Positions 24,075-31,941 are shown, counted from the first letter of the stretch. The stretch is DNA of 64,000 bases from Amycolatopsis sp. CA-128772 (GCF_002904295.1 NZ_PPHG01000082.1:61568-125567), one strand, 5' to 3'. Numbers and translations are program-made. The notes: generated from the letters alone by a model not told the origin.

Positions 24075-24997
24075 TTCGCGGGAACCTCCGTGGCGTGGCC
24101 CGTCAGGGCGAGGAAGACGTCGTCGAGATCGGGGGTGTGGACGGAGAACTCGGCGGCACTGAGCGCGTACTCGTCGAGTCTGTCCAAAAGGGACCGGAGG
24201 GATTTCGTGCCGCCGTCGCCGGGCACCCGCAGGACGTCGTCGTCCTTCGTGGCGCCGGGCAGGATCCGCGCGGCGGCGTCGAGTTCGGCGGCGGTGGCGA
24301 ACCGCAGGCGGACGTGGGTCCCGGGAATCCGGCGCTTGAGCTCGTCGGACGTGCCCTCGGCGACGAGGCGGCCCTGGTCGAGCACGGCGATCCGGTCGGC
24401 GAGCTGGTCGGCTTCCTCGAGGTACTGGGTGGTGAGGAAGATGGTGACGCCGTCGGCGACGAGGTCGCGGATGATCGTCCACATGGTCCGCCGGCTGCGC
24501 GGATCGAGCCCGGTCGTCGGTTCGTCGAGGAAGATGATCCGCGGGTTCCCGACGAGCGTCATGGCGAGGTCGAGCTTCCGCCGCATACCGCCGGAGTAAC
24601 TGGCGGCGGGCTTGTTCGCCGCTTCGGTGAGCTCGAAGCGCTCCAGCAGCTCACCCACTGACCGGTGCGTGGCTTTCTTGCTGAGGTCGACCATGAGCTG
24701 CAGGTTTTCCCGCCCGGTGAGCAGTTCGTCAACGGCGGCGAACTGCCCGGTCACCCCGATCACGGCCCGCACGGCCTTGGCCTGGGTGGCGAGGTCATGC
24801 CCGGCGACGCTCATGGCGCCGGCGTCAGCCTGGATGAGCGTGGTGAGGATGTTGACGGTGGTGGTCTTCCCGGCGCCGTTCGGGCCGAGGAGCGAGAAAA
24901 TGCTGCCGGCTTCGACTTCGAGGTCAACGCCGTCGAGGACGGTTTTGTCTTGGTAGGCCTTCCGCAGTCCGGAGGCCGTGATCGCCAGGTCTGTCAT
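24071..24997 (-). CDS. ABC exporter ATP-binding protein (DrrA-like)
   Basis: The 308-residue ATPase carries Walker A LLGPNGAGKTTTVNIL (about 39-54), signature YSGGMRRKLDLAMTLVG, Walker B IIFLDEPTTGLDPRSR and H-loop FLTTQYLEEADQLADR, which is the exact DrrA subgroup pattern (TTQYLEEAD). The extra C-terminal 80 residues, ending HTPDLDDVFLALTGH, are also typical of DrrA. ATG 24997 gives MTDLAITASGLRKAY; no strong ribosome-binding site is seen, and the transcript may be nearly leaderless. Three SARP-type heptads lie upstream at 25021-25049, in the same orientation as those before the P450. Probable role: self-resistance or export linked to the SARP regulon. Confidence 0.92.
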   Translation of the reverse strand: MTDLAITASGLRKAYQDKTVLDGVDLEVEAGSIFSLLGPNGAGKTTTVNILTTLIQADAGAMSVAGHDLATQAKAVRAVIGVTGQFAAVDELLTGRENLQLMVDLSKKATHRSVGELLERFELTEAANKPAASYSGGMRRKLDLAMTLVGNPRIIFLDEPTTGLDPRSRRTMWTIIRDLVADGVTIFLTTQYLEEADQLADRIAVLDQGRLVAEGTSDELKRRIPGTHVRLRFATAAELDAAARILPGATKDDDVLRVPGDGGTKSLRSLLDRLDEYALSAAEFSVHTPDLDDVFLALTGHATEVPAK

Positions 24998-25020
24998 GGC
25001 AGTGACTGTCGAGGGACGGC

Positions 25021-25049
25021 CTGACACCGACCTGACACGAGCCTGACTT
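25021..25049 (-). promoter_or_regulatory. Three direct heptads with 11-bp period before the DrrA-like gene
   Basis: On the plus strand CTGACAC lies at 25021-25027 and 25032-25038, and CTGACTT at 25043-25049, each 11 bases apart. In the transporter direction they read AAGTCAG, GTGTCAG, GTGTCAG. The last ends 23 bases before the ATG. The array ends only five bases from the 3' end of tRNA-Ala. Sequence and spacing match the array before the P450 gene at 20204-20232. Confidence 0.75.
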
Positions 25050-25054
25050 CGGTG

Positions 25055-25127
25055 TGGAGCTGAGGGGAATCGAACCCCTGACCCCCGCCTTGCAAAGGCG
25101 GTGCTCTACCAATTGAGCTACAGCCCC
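25055..25127 (-). tRNA. tRNA-Ala (TGC anticodon)
   Basis: The 73-base gene reads GGGGCTGTAGCTCAATTGG at its 5' end, with anticodon stem-loop GCCTTTGCAAGGC (anticodon TGC), T-arm GGTTCGATTCC and acceptor CAGCTCC plus discriminator A. The acceptor pairs with one G-U. CCA is not encoded. In most actinobacteria this gene follows tRNA-Ile directly after gyrA. Here the two are 8.5 kb apart. Confidence 0.97.
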
Positions 25128-25159
25128 GGACGCGGGCGGCGCACCGCCCGCGTGGGAGA

Positions 25160-25327
25160 TCAGTTGTGGGAAGCGCCCGCCGGCTTGGCCGGGGTGGTGC
25201 CGTTGGTGGAGGGCACCGGAGCGGTCGCCTCGCGCCAGAGGTCGGCTTCGGCCTTGGCCGCCTTGTTGCGCTTGACGACGAACAGGACGCCGCCCGCGAT
25301 GACCGCGAGTGCCAGCAGCTTCTTCAC
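25160..25327 (-). CDS. DLW-39 family small protein
   Basis: The 55-residue frame starts at GTG 25327, reads MKKLLALAVIAGGVLFVVKR and contains the family signature EADLWREAT at about residues 27-35, followed by a Pro/Thr-rich tail ending ASHN. GGGGGC precedes the start. The N-terminal third is a hydrophobic helix, so the protein is probably membrane-anchored. DLW-39 proteins are short actinobacterial proteins of unknown function encoded beside the gyrA-tRNA-Ile-tRNA-Ala locus. The gene lies 32 bases from tRNA-Ala on the same strand. Confidence 0.88.
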   Translation of the reverse strand: MKKLLALAVIAGGVLFVVKRNKAAKAEADLWREATAPVPSTNGTTPAKPAGASHN

Positions 25328-25401
25328 CGAAGCCCCCTTCTCAGCTTGCTTCCCTTACCCTGCGATGTTACTGCACCGGGGTCGGCGGGGTGGCAAGCAC
25401 G

Positions 25402-25423
25402 GGTGGTTCCACGTGGAACCACC
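25402..25423. promoter_or_regulatory. parS: parS-like site within a perfect 22-bp palindrome
   Basis: The core GTTCCACGTGGAAC (25406-25419) differs from the canonical GTTTCACGTGAAAC only by symmetrical T-to-C and A-to-G changes, and the palindrome extends four more bases on each side. ParB of actinobacteria binds several parS sites near oriC. This one is 24 kb from parAB and about 18 kb from the origin. Confidence 0.75.
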
Positions 25424-25605
25424 GGTAACGCACGTCACACGAGCAGGGAAATACCGGACCGGGCCGTCCTGTTGTACTGACTGGTCGGTGCGCCCACCGT
25501 GTCCCCCGGGCCTCACACCATCGCCTTCGCGGAATACCGTCCGGCTGGAGCCGCGTCGAGCCACTCGCCGAGAGGCGACCGTGCGGCGCGCCGACCGTAA
25601 CTGCT

Positions 25606-25639
25606 CAGCCCTGCCGGCCTTCTCTTCCCGGCAGGGCTG
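25606..25639. terminator. Hairpin, perfect 12-bp stem
   Basis: CAGCCCTGCCGG (25606-25617) pairs with CCGGCAGGGCTG (25628-25639) across a 10-base pyrimidine-rich loop. It lies between the DLW-39 gene and the MpaB-like gene with no gene ending at it, so it may be the remains of a lost gene's terminator or a leader structure for the MpaB-like gene. Confidence 0.6.
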
Positions 25640-25751
25640 ACCCGTATCCGGCCCTTCGTCACGCGCTGTACCCGGACAGATCATCCCGTGGTGGCGCCGA
25701 CGTGCACGAACAGCGCTAGCGCCGGGCGCGCGTCCGGCTGAGGCTGAACGG

Positions 25752-26918
25752 GTGCCAGAAACGCAGAACGCGCTCAAGAGCTTGGAAGCGCTGAAGTACC
25801 AAGGTGATCCGCTCGCCGACGCCGTCATCGCGGACCTGGTGTCCGGCGGAACGACCGGGGTCGTCAACGAGGTGCTGGCCCATTTCCGGGACAACGACCA
25901 GCCCATTCCCGAAGACCTCCCGGAACCGGTGCGCACCTACCTGGTGGCCACGGACAACCCGCCGGCCTGGGCGGATCCGGACCGCATCGCGCGCGCGTAC
26001 GAGTTCTTCGTGGACGACGGCGTGCATGTCGCATCGGTGCTGTCGTTCGGCGCGATGGTCAACTGCTACGCCCAGCCCCGGCCATCGCGCGTGCTGTCGC
26101 TCACCCACCGGCTCAACCAGCCCCACCGCCGGCTGTCGGAAACATCGCAGTTCGTAATGCACCTGATGGGCCAGAACCCGTTCGGCTCCGGCGGCAGTTT
26201 CGTACCGACGATCCAGAAGACCCGCCTGATCCACGCGGCCGTCCGCCACTTCATCACCCGATCCGGGGAGTGGAACACCGAGGCGGACGGCGTGCCCCTG
26301 TGCCAGCAGGACATGCTGGGCGCGTTGCTCATCTTCTCCGTCCAGGTCATCGACGGAATGCGCCGGATCGGTATCTCGGTCACGGACAGCGAAGCCGAGG
26401 ACTACTACTACGTGTGGCGAGTGACCGGAGCCCTCCTCGGCATCCCGGCCGACGCGATGCCCGAGACCCTCACCGAAGCCCAGGCGCTGAACGCCCGGCT
26501 CGTCGAAGCGAGCTACGGCCCGTCCGCCGAGGGCATCGAGCTCACCCGCAACCTCCTGCACCTGTACGAGAACCTGGTGCCGGGCAAGGCCTTCGACGGC
26601 GTGGTCGCGGCGATGGTCCGCCAGGTCGTCAACCCAAAGGTCGCGGACTGGCTCGAGGTACCCCGGTCCCGGGTCTGGAGCCGCGCGGTGGGCGCCGGCG
26701 TCCGCGCGATGCGGCTCCTCGAGCGCTCGGAGGACCGAAGCCGGGTGGCCACGGCCGTCCTCGACAAGGCGGGCAGCCTCCTGCTCGGCGGCAGCGTCCG
26801 AACCCTGACGAACGGCCAGCCGACGGCGTTGACCATCCCAGCGGACTTGCGGGAGAAGTGGCTGGCGGCCGGGGTCTGCCCGGTGGCCCCGCCGCCCGCC
26901 GCTCGAAACGGCAGTTGA
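25752..26918 (+). CDS. MpaB/Lcp-family oxygenase (DUF2236)
   Basis: The 388-residue protein resembles the MpaB_Lcp catalytic family, which includes latex-clearing protein (rubber oxygenase) and the fungal MpaB oxygenase, both heme or metal enzymes that cleave C=C bonds. The family core KTRLIHAAVRHFI (about residues 155-168) carries the Arg and His residues proposed to sit at the cofactor. The pattern QQDMLGALLIFSVQVIDGMRRIG (about 190-212) follows. About 20 helices are predicted by eye and there is no clear signal peptide, whereas rubber oxygenases are usually secreted, so rubber cleavage is not implied. GTG 25752 is used. It is followed by an SDR and a regulator on the same strand. Confidence 0.75.
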   Translation: MPETQNALKSLEALKYQGDPLADAVIADLVSGGTTGVVNEVLAHFRDNDQPIPEDLPEPVRTYLVATDNPPAWADPDRIARAYEFFVDDGVHVASVLSFGAMVNCYAQPRPSRVLSLTHRLNQPHRRLSETSQFVMHLMGQNPFGSGGSFVPTIQKTRLIHAAVRHFITRSGEWNTEADGVPLCQQDMLGALLIFSVQVIDGMRRIGISVTDSEAEDYYYVWRVTGALLGIPADAMPETLTEAQALNARLVEASYGPSAEGIELTRNLLHLYENLVPGKAFDGVVAAMVRQVVNPKVADWLEVPRSRVWSRAVGAGVRAMRLLERSEDRSRVATAVLDKAGSLLLGGSVRTLTNGQPTALTIPADLREKWLAAGVCPVAPPPAARNGS

Positions 26919-26988
26919 AAGGAGGCTCTCCCAGTACCTGTGTCACCAGGGTCTCCCCGACGTCCGGGACGCCTGCCAGCCTGAACCG

Positions 26989-27792
26989 ATGGCGGACAAC
27001 CAGTTCACAACTCACACCGGTCTTTTCGATCTGAGCGGAAAACACGCACTCGTCACCGGCGGCACCAAGGGCATCGGACTGATGATCGCGCGCGGCCTCC
27101 TGCAGGCGGGCGCCCGCGTTGTCGTCAGCTCACGCAGTGCAGAAGCGTGCGCGGAGGCGCAGCAGCTGCTGTCCGAATTCGGTGCCGTGCAAGCAATCCC
27201 GGCCGACTTGTCCAGCCACGACGAGTGCCGGCGCCTCGCTGATCTCGTCGCGGCCGGCTCGGAAAGCGTGGACATCCTCGTCAACAACGCGGGAGCGATG
27301 TGGCGCGAGCCGCTGGAGACGTTCCCGGACGAGGCGTGGGACACCGTGCTCGACCTCAACCTCAAGGCGCCGTTCTGGCTGGTGCAGGCGCTGCTCCCGG
27401 CCCTTCGGAAAGCGGGCACCGCCGACGATCCCGCGCGGATCATCAACATCGGCAGTATCGCGGCCATCCACGTCGCCGAATCGCCCAACTATTCGTACGC
27501 GGGCAGTAAAGCGGCACTGCACCAGCTCACCAGGGTGCTGGCCAGGGAACTGGGTCCCCAGCACGTCACGGTGAACGCGGTGGCGCCCGGACCGTTCCCC
27601 TCGCAGATGATGGCGTCCACGCTGGAAGCCGTCGGCGACACGATCGCGGCGAAGGCCCCGCTGCGCCGCCTCGGCCGCGACGACGACATGGCAGGCATCG
27701 CGGTGTTCCTGGCCGGCCGCGCCGGCGCGTACCTAACGGGCACGATCATCCCGGTCGACGGCGGCATCGCCACGACGGCAACCGGCACCTAG
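26989..27792 (+). CDS. Short-chain dehydrogenase/reductase
   Basis: The 267-residue SDR has the NAD(P) motif VTGGTKGIGLMIA (about residues 22-34), NNAGAMW, the catalytic Ser in INIGSIAAI and YSYAGSKAALH with the catalytic Tyr-Lys, and ends PVDGGIATTATGT (classical SDR length). The residues after the GxxxGxG helix (VVVSSRSAEA) suggest NADP preference. ATG 26989 follows a gap of 70 bases after the MpaB-like gene. It may act with that gene on a lipid or terpenoid-like substrate, which is inference from proximity. Confidence 0.93.
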   Translation: MADNQFTTHTGLFDLSGKHALVTGGTKGIGLMIARGLLQAGARVVVSSRSAEACAEAQQLLSEFGAVQAIPADLSSHDECRRLADLVAAGSESVDILVNNAGAMWREPLETFPDEAWDTVLDLNLKAPFWLVQALLPALRKAGTADDPARIINIGSIAAIHVAESPNYSYAGSKAALHQLTRVLARELGPQHVTVNAVAPGPFPSQMMASTLEAVGDTIAAKAPLRRLGRDDDMAGIAVFLAGRAGAYLTGTIIPVDGGIATTATGT

Positions 27793-27850
27793 CCCTCGGG
27801 GGTATCCGCAGTACCTCCCTCCCCCCGCGGCCAGGGCCTACGGTGGCGAG

Positions 27851-28726
27851 GTGGCCACGATCGATCTGCGCACCGAGATCAAGGAGTTCCTGAGCTCCCG
27901 CCGCGCGCGAATCACCCCCGAGCAGGCCGGACTACCCGTTTACGGCGGCGGCCACCGCCGGGTCAAAGGCCTGCGCCGCGAAGAGGTGGCGCTACTGGCC
28001 GGCGTATCGATCGACTACTACGTCCGCATGGAACGCGGCAGCCTCAACGGCACGTCGGACGGAGTGCTCGACGCGCTGGCCGCGGCGTTGCACCTGGACG
28101 AAGCAGAGCACGACCACCTGTTCCACCTGGCACGGCAGTCGAGGACCCCCGGCGGCCCCCGCCGCCGGCGCGCAGCGGCGACGGTGCGTCCGGCACTCCA
28201 GCAGGTACTCGACGCGATCACCAACGCACCGGCGTGGATCTGCAACGGCCGTTACGACGTCCTGGCCACGAACCAACTGGCCCGGGCGCTGTATTCCCCG
28301 CTATTCGCCGAGCCCCAACGGCCGGCGAACACCGCGCGGTTCGTGTACCTGAATCCCGAGGCGGCAGAGGCATTTTTCGTGGACTACGACCGAATCACCA
28401 GAGACGTTGCGGCAAAGCTACGCATGGAAGCGGGCCGCAATCCACACGACGAGCAACTGATCGCATTGGTCGGCGAGCTCTCGACGCGCAGCGAAATGTT
28501 CCGGCGGAGGTGGGCATCCCAGGACGTCCGGCTCCACCGATCCGGCCGAAAGCGTCTGCACCACCCGGTGGTGGGCCGCCTCGACCTGGACGTGGAGTCG
28601 ATGGAACTCCCGGCCGAACCGGGTCTGCTGCTTAACGTTTACACAGCACCAGCCGGCACAGCGACCGCGGACGGCTTGGCGTTGCTGGCGTCGTGGGCGG
28701 CCAGCCAGGAGAAGGCGGTGCGGTGA
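27851..28726 (+). CDS. XRE-family regulator, MmyB-like ligand domain
   Basis: The 291-residue regulator has an XRE HTH (about residues 7-85) with RRARITPEQAGLP and GLRREEVALLAGVSIDYYVRMERG, followed by an MmyB-like PAS-related domain (about 105-270) starting PALQQVLDAITNAPAWICNGRYDVLATN. Homologues are common next to an SDR or oxidoreductase gene that they control, as here. GTG 27851 lies 58 bases after the SDR stop. The stop at 28724-28726 forms the left edge of the roughly 80-bp repeat shared with the tRNA-Ile region. Confidence 0.92.
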   Translation: MATIDLRTEIKEFLSSRRARITPEQAGLPVYGGGHRRVKGLRREEVALLAGVSIDYYVRMERGSLNGTSDGVLDALAAALHLDEAEHDHLFHLARQSRTPGGPRRRRAAATVRPALQQVLDAITNAPAWICNGRYDVLATNQLARALYSPLFAEPQRPANTARFVYLNPEAAEAFFVDYDRITRDVAAKLRMEAGRNPHDEQLIALVGELSTRSEMFRRRWASQDVRLHRSGRKRLHHPVVGRLDLDVESMELPAEPGLLLNVYTAPAGTATADGLALLASWAASQEKAVR

Positions 28727-28802
28727 CTTTGTCACCCGGGCCACGCAAAAGCCCGGTCCGCGAAACGCGAACCGGGCTTTGACTTGCCTGGGCCGACCAG
28801 GA
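28724..28802. repeat. Left copy of roughly 80-bp imperfect direct repeat (terminator plus tRNA-Ile 3' end)
   Basis: This stretch aligns with 33525-33602 at about 64 of 79 positions with one gap. It contains a 15-bp hairpin (28748-28780, arms AAAGCCCGGTCCGCG and CGCGAACCGGGCTTT, one mismatch) and ends in TGGGCCGACCAGGA, which matches the last 14 bases of the minus-strand tRNA-Ile gene region with one change. It ends transcription of the regulator gene and looks like a displaced tRNA-Ile end and terminator. Confidence 0.75.
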
Positions 28803-28814
28803 GGGGGCACATCG

Positions 28815-29579
28815 TCAGCGTCGACGTTCACCGGTGAGGATCGCGCGGGCGTCGAGGGTGCCGCCTGCGAGCTCTTCGGCGACCACGCTCAGCTGCAGAT
28901 TGTGGTTGCGACAATAGGAGCGCAGGCGTTCGAACGCCTCATCCATCGGAATGCGCCCGGCGTGGAAGAGCACCCCTTTGGCCTGTTCGATGATGACCCG
29001 GTTGTTGAGAGCGGTCTGCAGTTGCTCGGTGAGAACCTCGCCGCGGTGGATGGCTCGTTCCTGCAGGATGCCGACCGTGGCGGTGTCGGCCAGAGCACGG
29101 GCGACGTCGAGGTTCGATTGGCCCATCAGCGTGGCATCTCTGCCGAAAAGGTTGAGCGCACCGATGACCTGGCGCCGCAAGCGCAGGGGGATGGCCTGGA
29201 CCGAGTGGTAACCCTCGGCGAGGGCTTCAGGGGCGAACACAGGCCAGCGATCCCGCTCCGCGGCGAGGTCTTCGACACGGACGGGGGCGCCGGCGCGGTA
29301 GGCGTCAAGGCAGGGGCCCTGGTCGGCCTGGAGCTGCAGCAGCTCCAGCAGCCGCGTGCGCTCGTCGGATGCGGCCACGACGTGCAGACTGCCCCGCTGG
29401 TCGGACAGCAGCAGGCCGGCCGCGGTCGCACCGAGCAGCGACACGCAGTATCCGGCGAGGCGGTGCAGCAGGTCGACCACGTCGTAGTCGTCGACCAGCG
29501 TGTCGGCCATGTCGACGAAGGCGCGCACCAACTGCTGTTCGCGAGTGGGGGCGCTCCCAGCTGGTGGGGTGTTCATCAT
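28815..29579 (-). CDS. GAF-ANTAR regulatory protein 1
   Basis: The protein of about 254 residues has an N-terminal GAF domain (about 15-170: DYDVVDLLHRLAGYCVSLL, ADQGPCLDAYRAG, IPLRLRRQVIGALNLFG) and a C-terminal ANTAR domain (about 185-240: ALNNRVIIEQAKGVLFHAG, AFERLRSYCRNHNLQLSVVAEEL). ANTAR domains bind paired RNA hairpins and prevent transcription termination; GAF domains sense small molecules. ATG 29579 sits six bases after GGGGAG. Other in-frame ATGs are at 29585 and 29576. It is a paralogue of the next gene, separated by 78 bases, and its RNA targets are not evident. Confidence 0.92.
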   Translation of the reverse strand: MMNTPPAGSAPTREQQLVRAFVDMADTLVDDYDVVDLLHRLAGYCVSLLGATAAGLLLSDQRGSLHVVAASDERTRLLELLQLQADQGPCLDAYRAGAPVRVEDLAAERDRWPVFAPEALAEGYHSVQAIPLRLRRQVIGALNLFGRDATLMGQSNLDVARALADTATVGILQERAIHRGEVLTEQLQTALNNRVIIEQAKGVLFHAGRIPMDEAFERLRSYCRNHNLQLSVVAEELAGGTLDARAILTGERRR

Positions 29580-29657
29580 TGTCATCTCCCCTGGTTCACG
29601 ATACCGGCCCAGAATGGGCGGGGCCGAGGAGCCGAAAGTCGTAGGCGGACGCAGTGT

Positions 29658-30395
29658 TCATTCATCGATCACGCTCGGATGCAGCCGACCGGCGACCAGG
29701 TCTTCGGCGACCGCCTGGATCTGGCGGCCGGCGACGAAGGCGTAGCCCCGCAGGCGCGCCAGTGCCTGTTCGGCGGAGATCGCGAACTCGGCGACGACGA
29801 TCCCGGTGGCCTGGTGCACGACCGTCCGGTCGCGAACGAGTTCGGCAAGCCACTCCGCGCTGATTTCGCCGTCCACCCCGGTGGTCGATACCGCCAGCAG
29901 GGCGCTGGTGGCGATGTCGGTGATCTGCAGTGCGGTGGCCAGTTCGGTCGGGGAGAGCCAACCCGGGGTGCGCCGGTACATGTCCATCGCGCCGAACCTG
30001 GCCGCCCCGCGGCGGAGCGGGAACGCGAAGATCGCGCCGACCTGCTCCGTCGGGATTTCGGCGGCGAACACGGGCCAGGTGTGGTCGGCTCGCTGGGCCA
30101 GATCCGGTACCAGCACGGGCCGGCCGGTGTCGAATGCCTCGAAACAGGGGCCTTCGCCGAGACTGAACTGCATTTCCTCCAGGTGCTCGACCACGGCGTC
30201 GCTGGCGTAGAGATTCTGGCGGTGTTGCGTTCCCAGCATGACCGAGATCGACGCACCGTCGACGGGAAGCAGGGACACGCAGGCCTGGCATACGCGGATG
30301 AGCGGGTTCAACGCGGTGCCGCTCTCGCGCAAGGAGGCCAGCACAGCTGATAGGAGGTGCTGCACCGATTCGGTGACGTCCTCGGGCCTGGTCAC
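29658..30395 (-). CDS. GAF-ANTAR regulatory protein 2
   Basis: The 245-residue protein repeats the layout of its downstream neighbour: a GAF domain (about 10-170: IRVCQACVSLLPVDGASISVM, LGEGPCFEAFDTGRPVLVPDL, FAFPLRRGAARFGAMDMY) then ANTAR (about 180-240: LVRDRTVVHQATGIVVAEF, ALARLRGYAFVAGRQIQAVAEDL). The shared EGPCFEAF/QGPCLDAY motif shows that the two GAF domains are related. It probably acts as an RNA-binding antiterminator whose activity depends on a signal bound in the GAF pocket. Transcription presumably begins in the 380-base gap to its right. Confidence 0.92.
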   Translation of the reverse strand: MTRPEDVTESVQHLLSAVLASLRESGTALNPLIRVCQACVSLLPVDGASISVMLGTQHRQNLYASDAVVEHLEEMQFSLGEGPCFEAFDTGRPVLVPDLAQRADHTWPVFAAEIPTEQVGAIFAFPLRRGAARFGAMDMYRRTPGWLSPTELATALQITDIATSALLAVSTTGVDGEISAEWLAELVRDRTVVHQATGIVVAEFAISAEQALARLRGYAFVAGRQIQAVAEDLVAGRLHPSVIDE

Positions 30396-30775
30396 CCGTT
30401 GTCGCCACCTTCCGCCGTGAAGAGCTACCGGAGCTTCCGGCAGCGGCGAGGTGGGGGATCCATGCTATCCGAGCAGCCACGAGACACCCGATGACATCGC
30501 GGATCCGACCCTACACGCAACACGGGCGCGGCCGGTCACCGTCGCTACCTCCGGAGGGCGCTCCACTCGGTCGATTGCCCGCTGGGAGGACCGCGACCGG
30601 CTCGATTTGCGTGCCGTTGGGCTACCAGCGGGCGAACAACCCTCCTCCAGGCAGCGCGGCACGGGCTTCGTCGGTCGCCTGCTTCCGGAGCGTTGCCCGA
30701 CACAGCGTGCCACCAGCTTCGGTGAATTGACACCGCGGCCGGCCGGCGGGAGCGTTTGCGATTCCCGCTCCGGCA
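30396..30775. other. 380-base gap without supported gene
   Basis: Codon use in all six frames is poor and no frame carries a recognisable motif. The gap holds the upstream region of the GAF-ANTAR genes and the 3' side of the STAS gene. Given the ANTAR proteins next door, paired hairpins would be of interest here, but I could not define a convincing pair by eye. Confidence 0.4.
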
Positions 30776-31162
30776 TTACTCCTCCGCTCGGCAGCAGGTC
30801 CCGGCGGACAGGGCCGGGTAGACCGCCAGTACCTGGTCCAGCTCGGTGATGGTGACGATTCGCAGGAGCGAGTCGGGTGCGAGCACCCTCAGCCGCGTGC
30901 TGGCTCCGGCGTTGTGCTGGGCATCAAGCAGGACGTGCACGCCGGCGGCGGCCATGAAACCCACCCCGCTCAGGTCGATGACGACATCCGCCGGCTGCGG
31001 CGCTAGGGCGGCCGTGATCGCGCGGGCCAGCGTTGGCCCGGTACGGAGGTCCACCGTGCCTTCGGCGGTCACCACCGGCACTCCGTCGAACCGGTGCACC
31101 GACACCGCCAGGTCTTCCCGCGCGTCACCAAGTCCGCCGGGATGGGGTTCACGACGTGTCAC
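30776..31162 (-). CDS. STAS-domain anti-sigma factor antagonist
   Basis: The 128-residue protein is a single STAS domain: DLAVSVHRFDGVPVVTAEGTVDLRTGPTLARAI at the N-terminus, the loop VVIDLSGVGFMAAAGVHVLLDA (about residues 65-86) where antagonist STAS proteins carry the phosphorylatable Ser, and LRVLAPDSLLRIVTITELDQVL. The usual DSSG loop here reads MAAAG, so the Ser phosphorylated by anti-sigma kinases is replaced by alanine and phospho-control may be lost. GTG 31162 is preferred because the upstream extension lacks good codon use. It belongs to the cluster of STAS-HATPase genes on the same strand. Confidence 0.88.
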   Translation of the reverse strand: MTRREPHPGGLGDAREDLAVSVHRFDGVPVVTAEGTVDLRTGPTLARAITAALAPQPADVVIDLSGVGFMAAAGVHVLLDAQHNAGASTRLRVLAPDSLLRIVTITELDQVLAVYPALSAGTCCRAEE

Positions 31163-31203
31163 GCGACCATTTTCGCCCCTACAGGCCGGGAGTGCGGACC
31201 GGC

Positions 31204-31941
31204 TCAGTGCGTGGAGGCAAGTGTCGCCCACACCACTTTCCCGCCCGACCAGCGGCGGCTGCTCCCCCACGTCGTCGCGGTTTGGGTGACGATCTGCAGG
31301 CCGATACCGGGATCGCGCAGACCGGATCGTTGCAGGAGGGTCGCGGGCCTGGGGTTCTCGTCGGCGACTGCGATGGTCAGCACGCCCTCACGGAGGTCGA
31401 GCCGTACGTCGGGCGACGACCGGGTGTGCTGGAGCGTGTTGTCGACGAGCTCGCCGACCACCAAGAGCCCGTCGTAGGCCAGCTCGGGCACGCCCCAATC
31501 CTCCGTACGGTCCCGGAGGAAAGCGCGGGCGAGCTTCGCCGCGTCGTCGGTACGAGGGAACTTCTGCTGGGACCATCGTCGGGCGGGGATCTCCTGGTGG
31601 CGTTCGGCGGTTTCGACGGTGTCACAGACTGCGACGAGCTGGTCGGTTTTCTGGTCGCGGAAGGTACGCAGGTGCGCCCGCTGACGGGTGACGAGAGTGA
31701 ACGGGATGCCCGGCCAGTGCCCGACCTGGCGGGCGACCAGGGAAAACACGGCCGTGGGGGACAGTTTGCCGATGACCAGCCCATCGACGTCGGCGATCAG
31801 CCCGGGTGGGCCATCCGCAGCCACCTTCAGCAGGCCGTCGCGGAGAAATCGGTAACCGGAGAGGTCAAGGTCCCCGGTGACCGTGGCCAGGGTGCTGGCG
31901 AGCCGGGGCGCCGGCTCCAAGGTGATGCCGCCGGCTATCAC
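31204..31941 (-). CDS. STAS-HATPase fusion, RsbW-like regulator 1
   Basis: The 245-residue protein combines an N-terminal STAS-like domain (about residues 10-105: STLATVTGDLDLSGYRFLRDGL, LIADVDGLVIGKLSPTAVF) with a C-terminal HATPase_c_2 domain (about 130-245). In the latter ELVDNTLQHTRSS is the N box and GIGLQIVTQTATTWG the G2-like segment, ending GGKVVWATLAS. RsbW-type ATPases phosphorylate STAS antagonists and sequester sigma factors; here antagonist-like and kinase-like folds lie in one chain. Its start overlaps the preceding gene by four bases, and the two are clear paralogues. No sigma factor is encoded next to it. Confidence 0.88.
   Translation of the reverse strand: MIAGGITLEPAPRLASTLATVTGDLDLSGYRFLRDGLLKVAADGPPGLIADVDGLVIGKLSPTAVFSLVARQVGHWPGIPFTLVTRQRAHLRTFRDQKTDQLVAVCDTVETAERHQEIPARRWSQQKFPRTDDAAKLARAFLRDRTEDWGVPELAYDGLLVVGELVDNTLQHTRSSPDVRLDLREGVLTIAVADENPRPATLLQRSGLRDPGIGLQIVTQTATTWGSSRRWSGGKVVWATLASTH

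Larger units (their letters stand above)
25328..25751. other. 424-base stretch without a supported gene
   Basis: This gap holds the upstream region of the DLW-39 gene, a parS-like palindrome at 25402-25423 and a strong hairpin at 25606-25639. The remainder, including a TGTACTGACTGGTCGG segment near 25473, shows no reading frame with convincing codon use. The promoter of the oxygenase gene at 25752 must lie in its right part but was not recognised. Confidence 0.5.
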
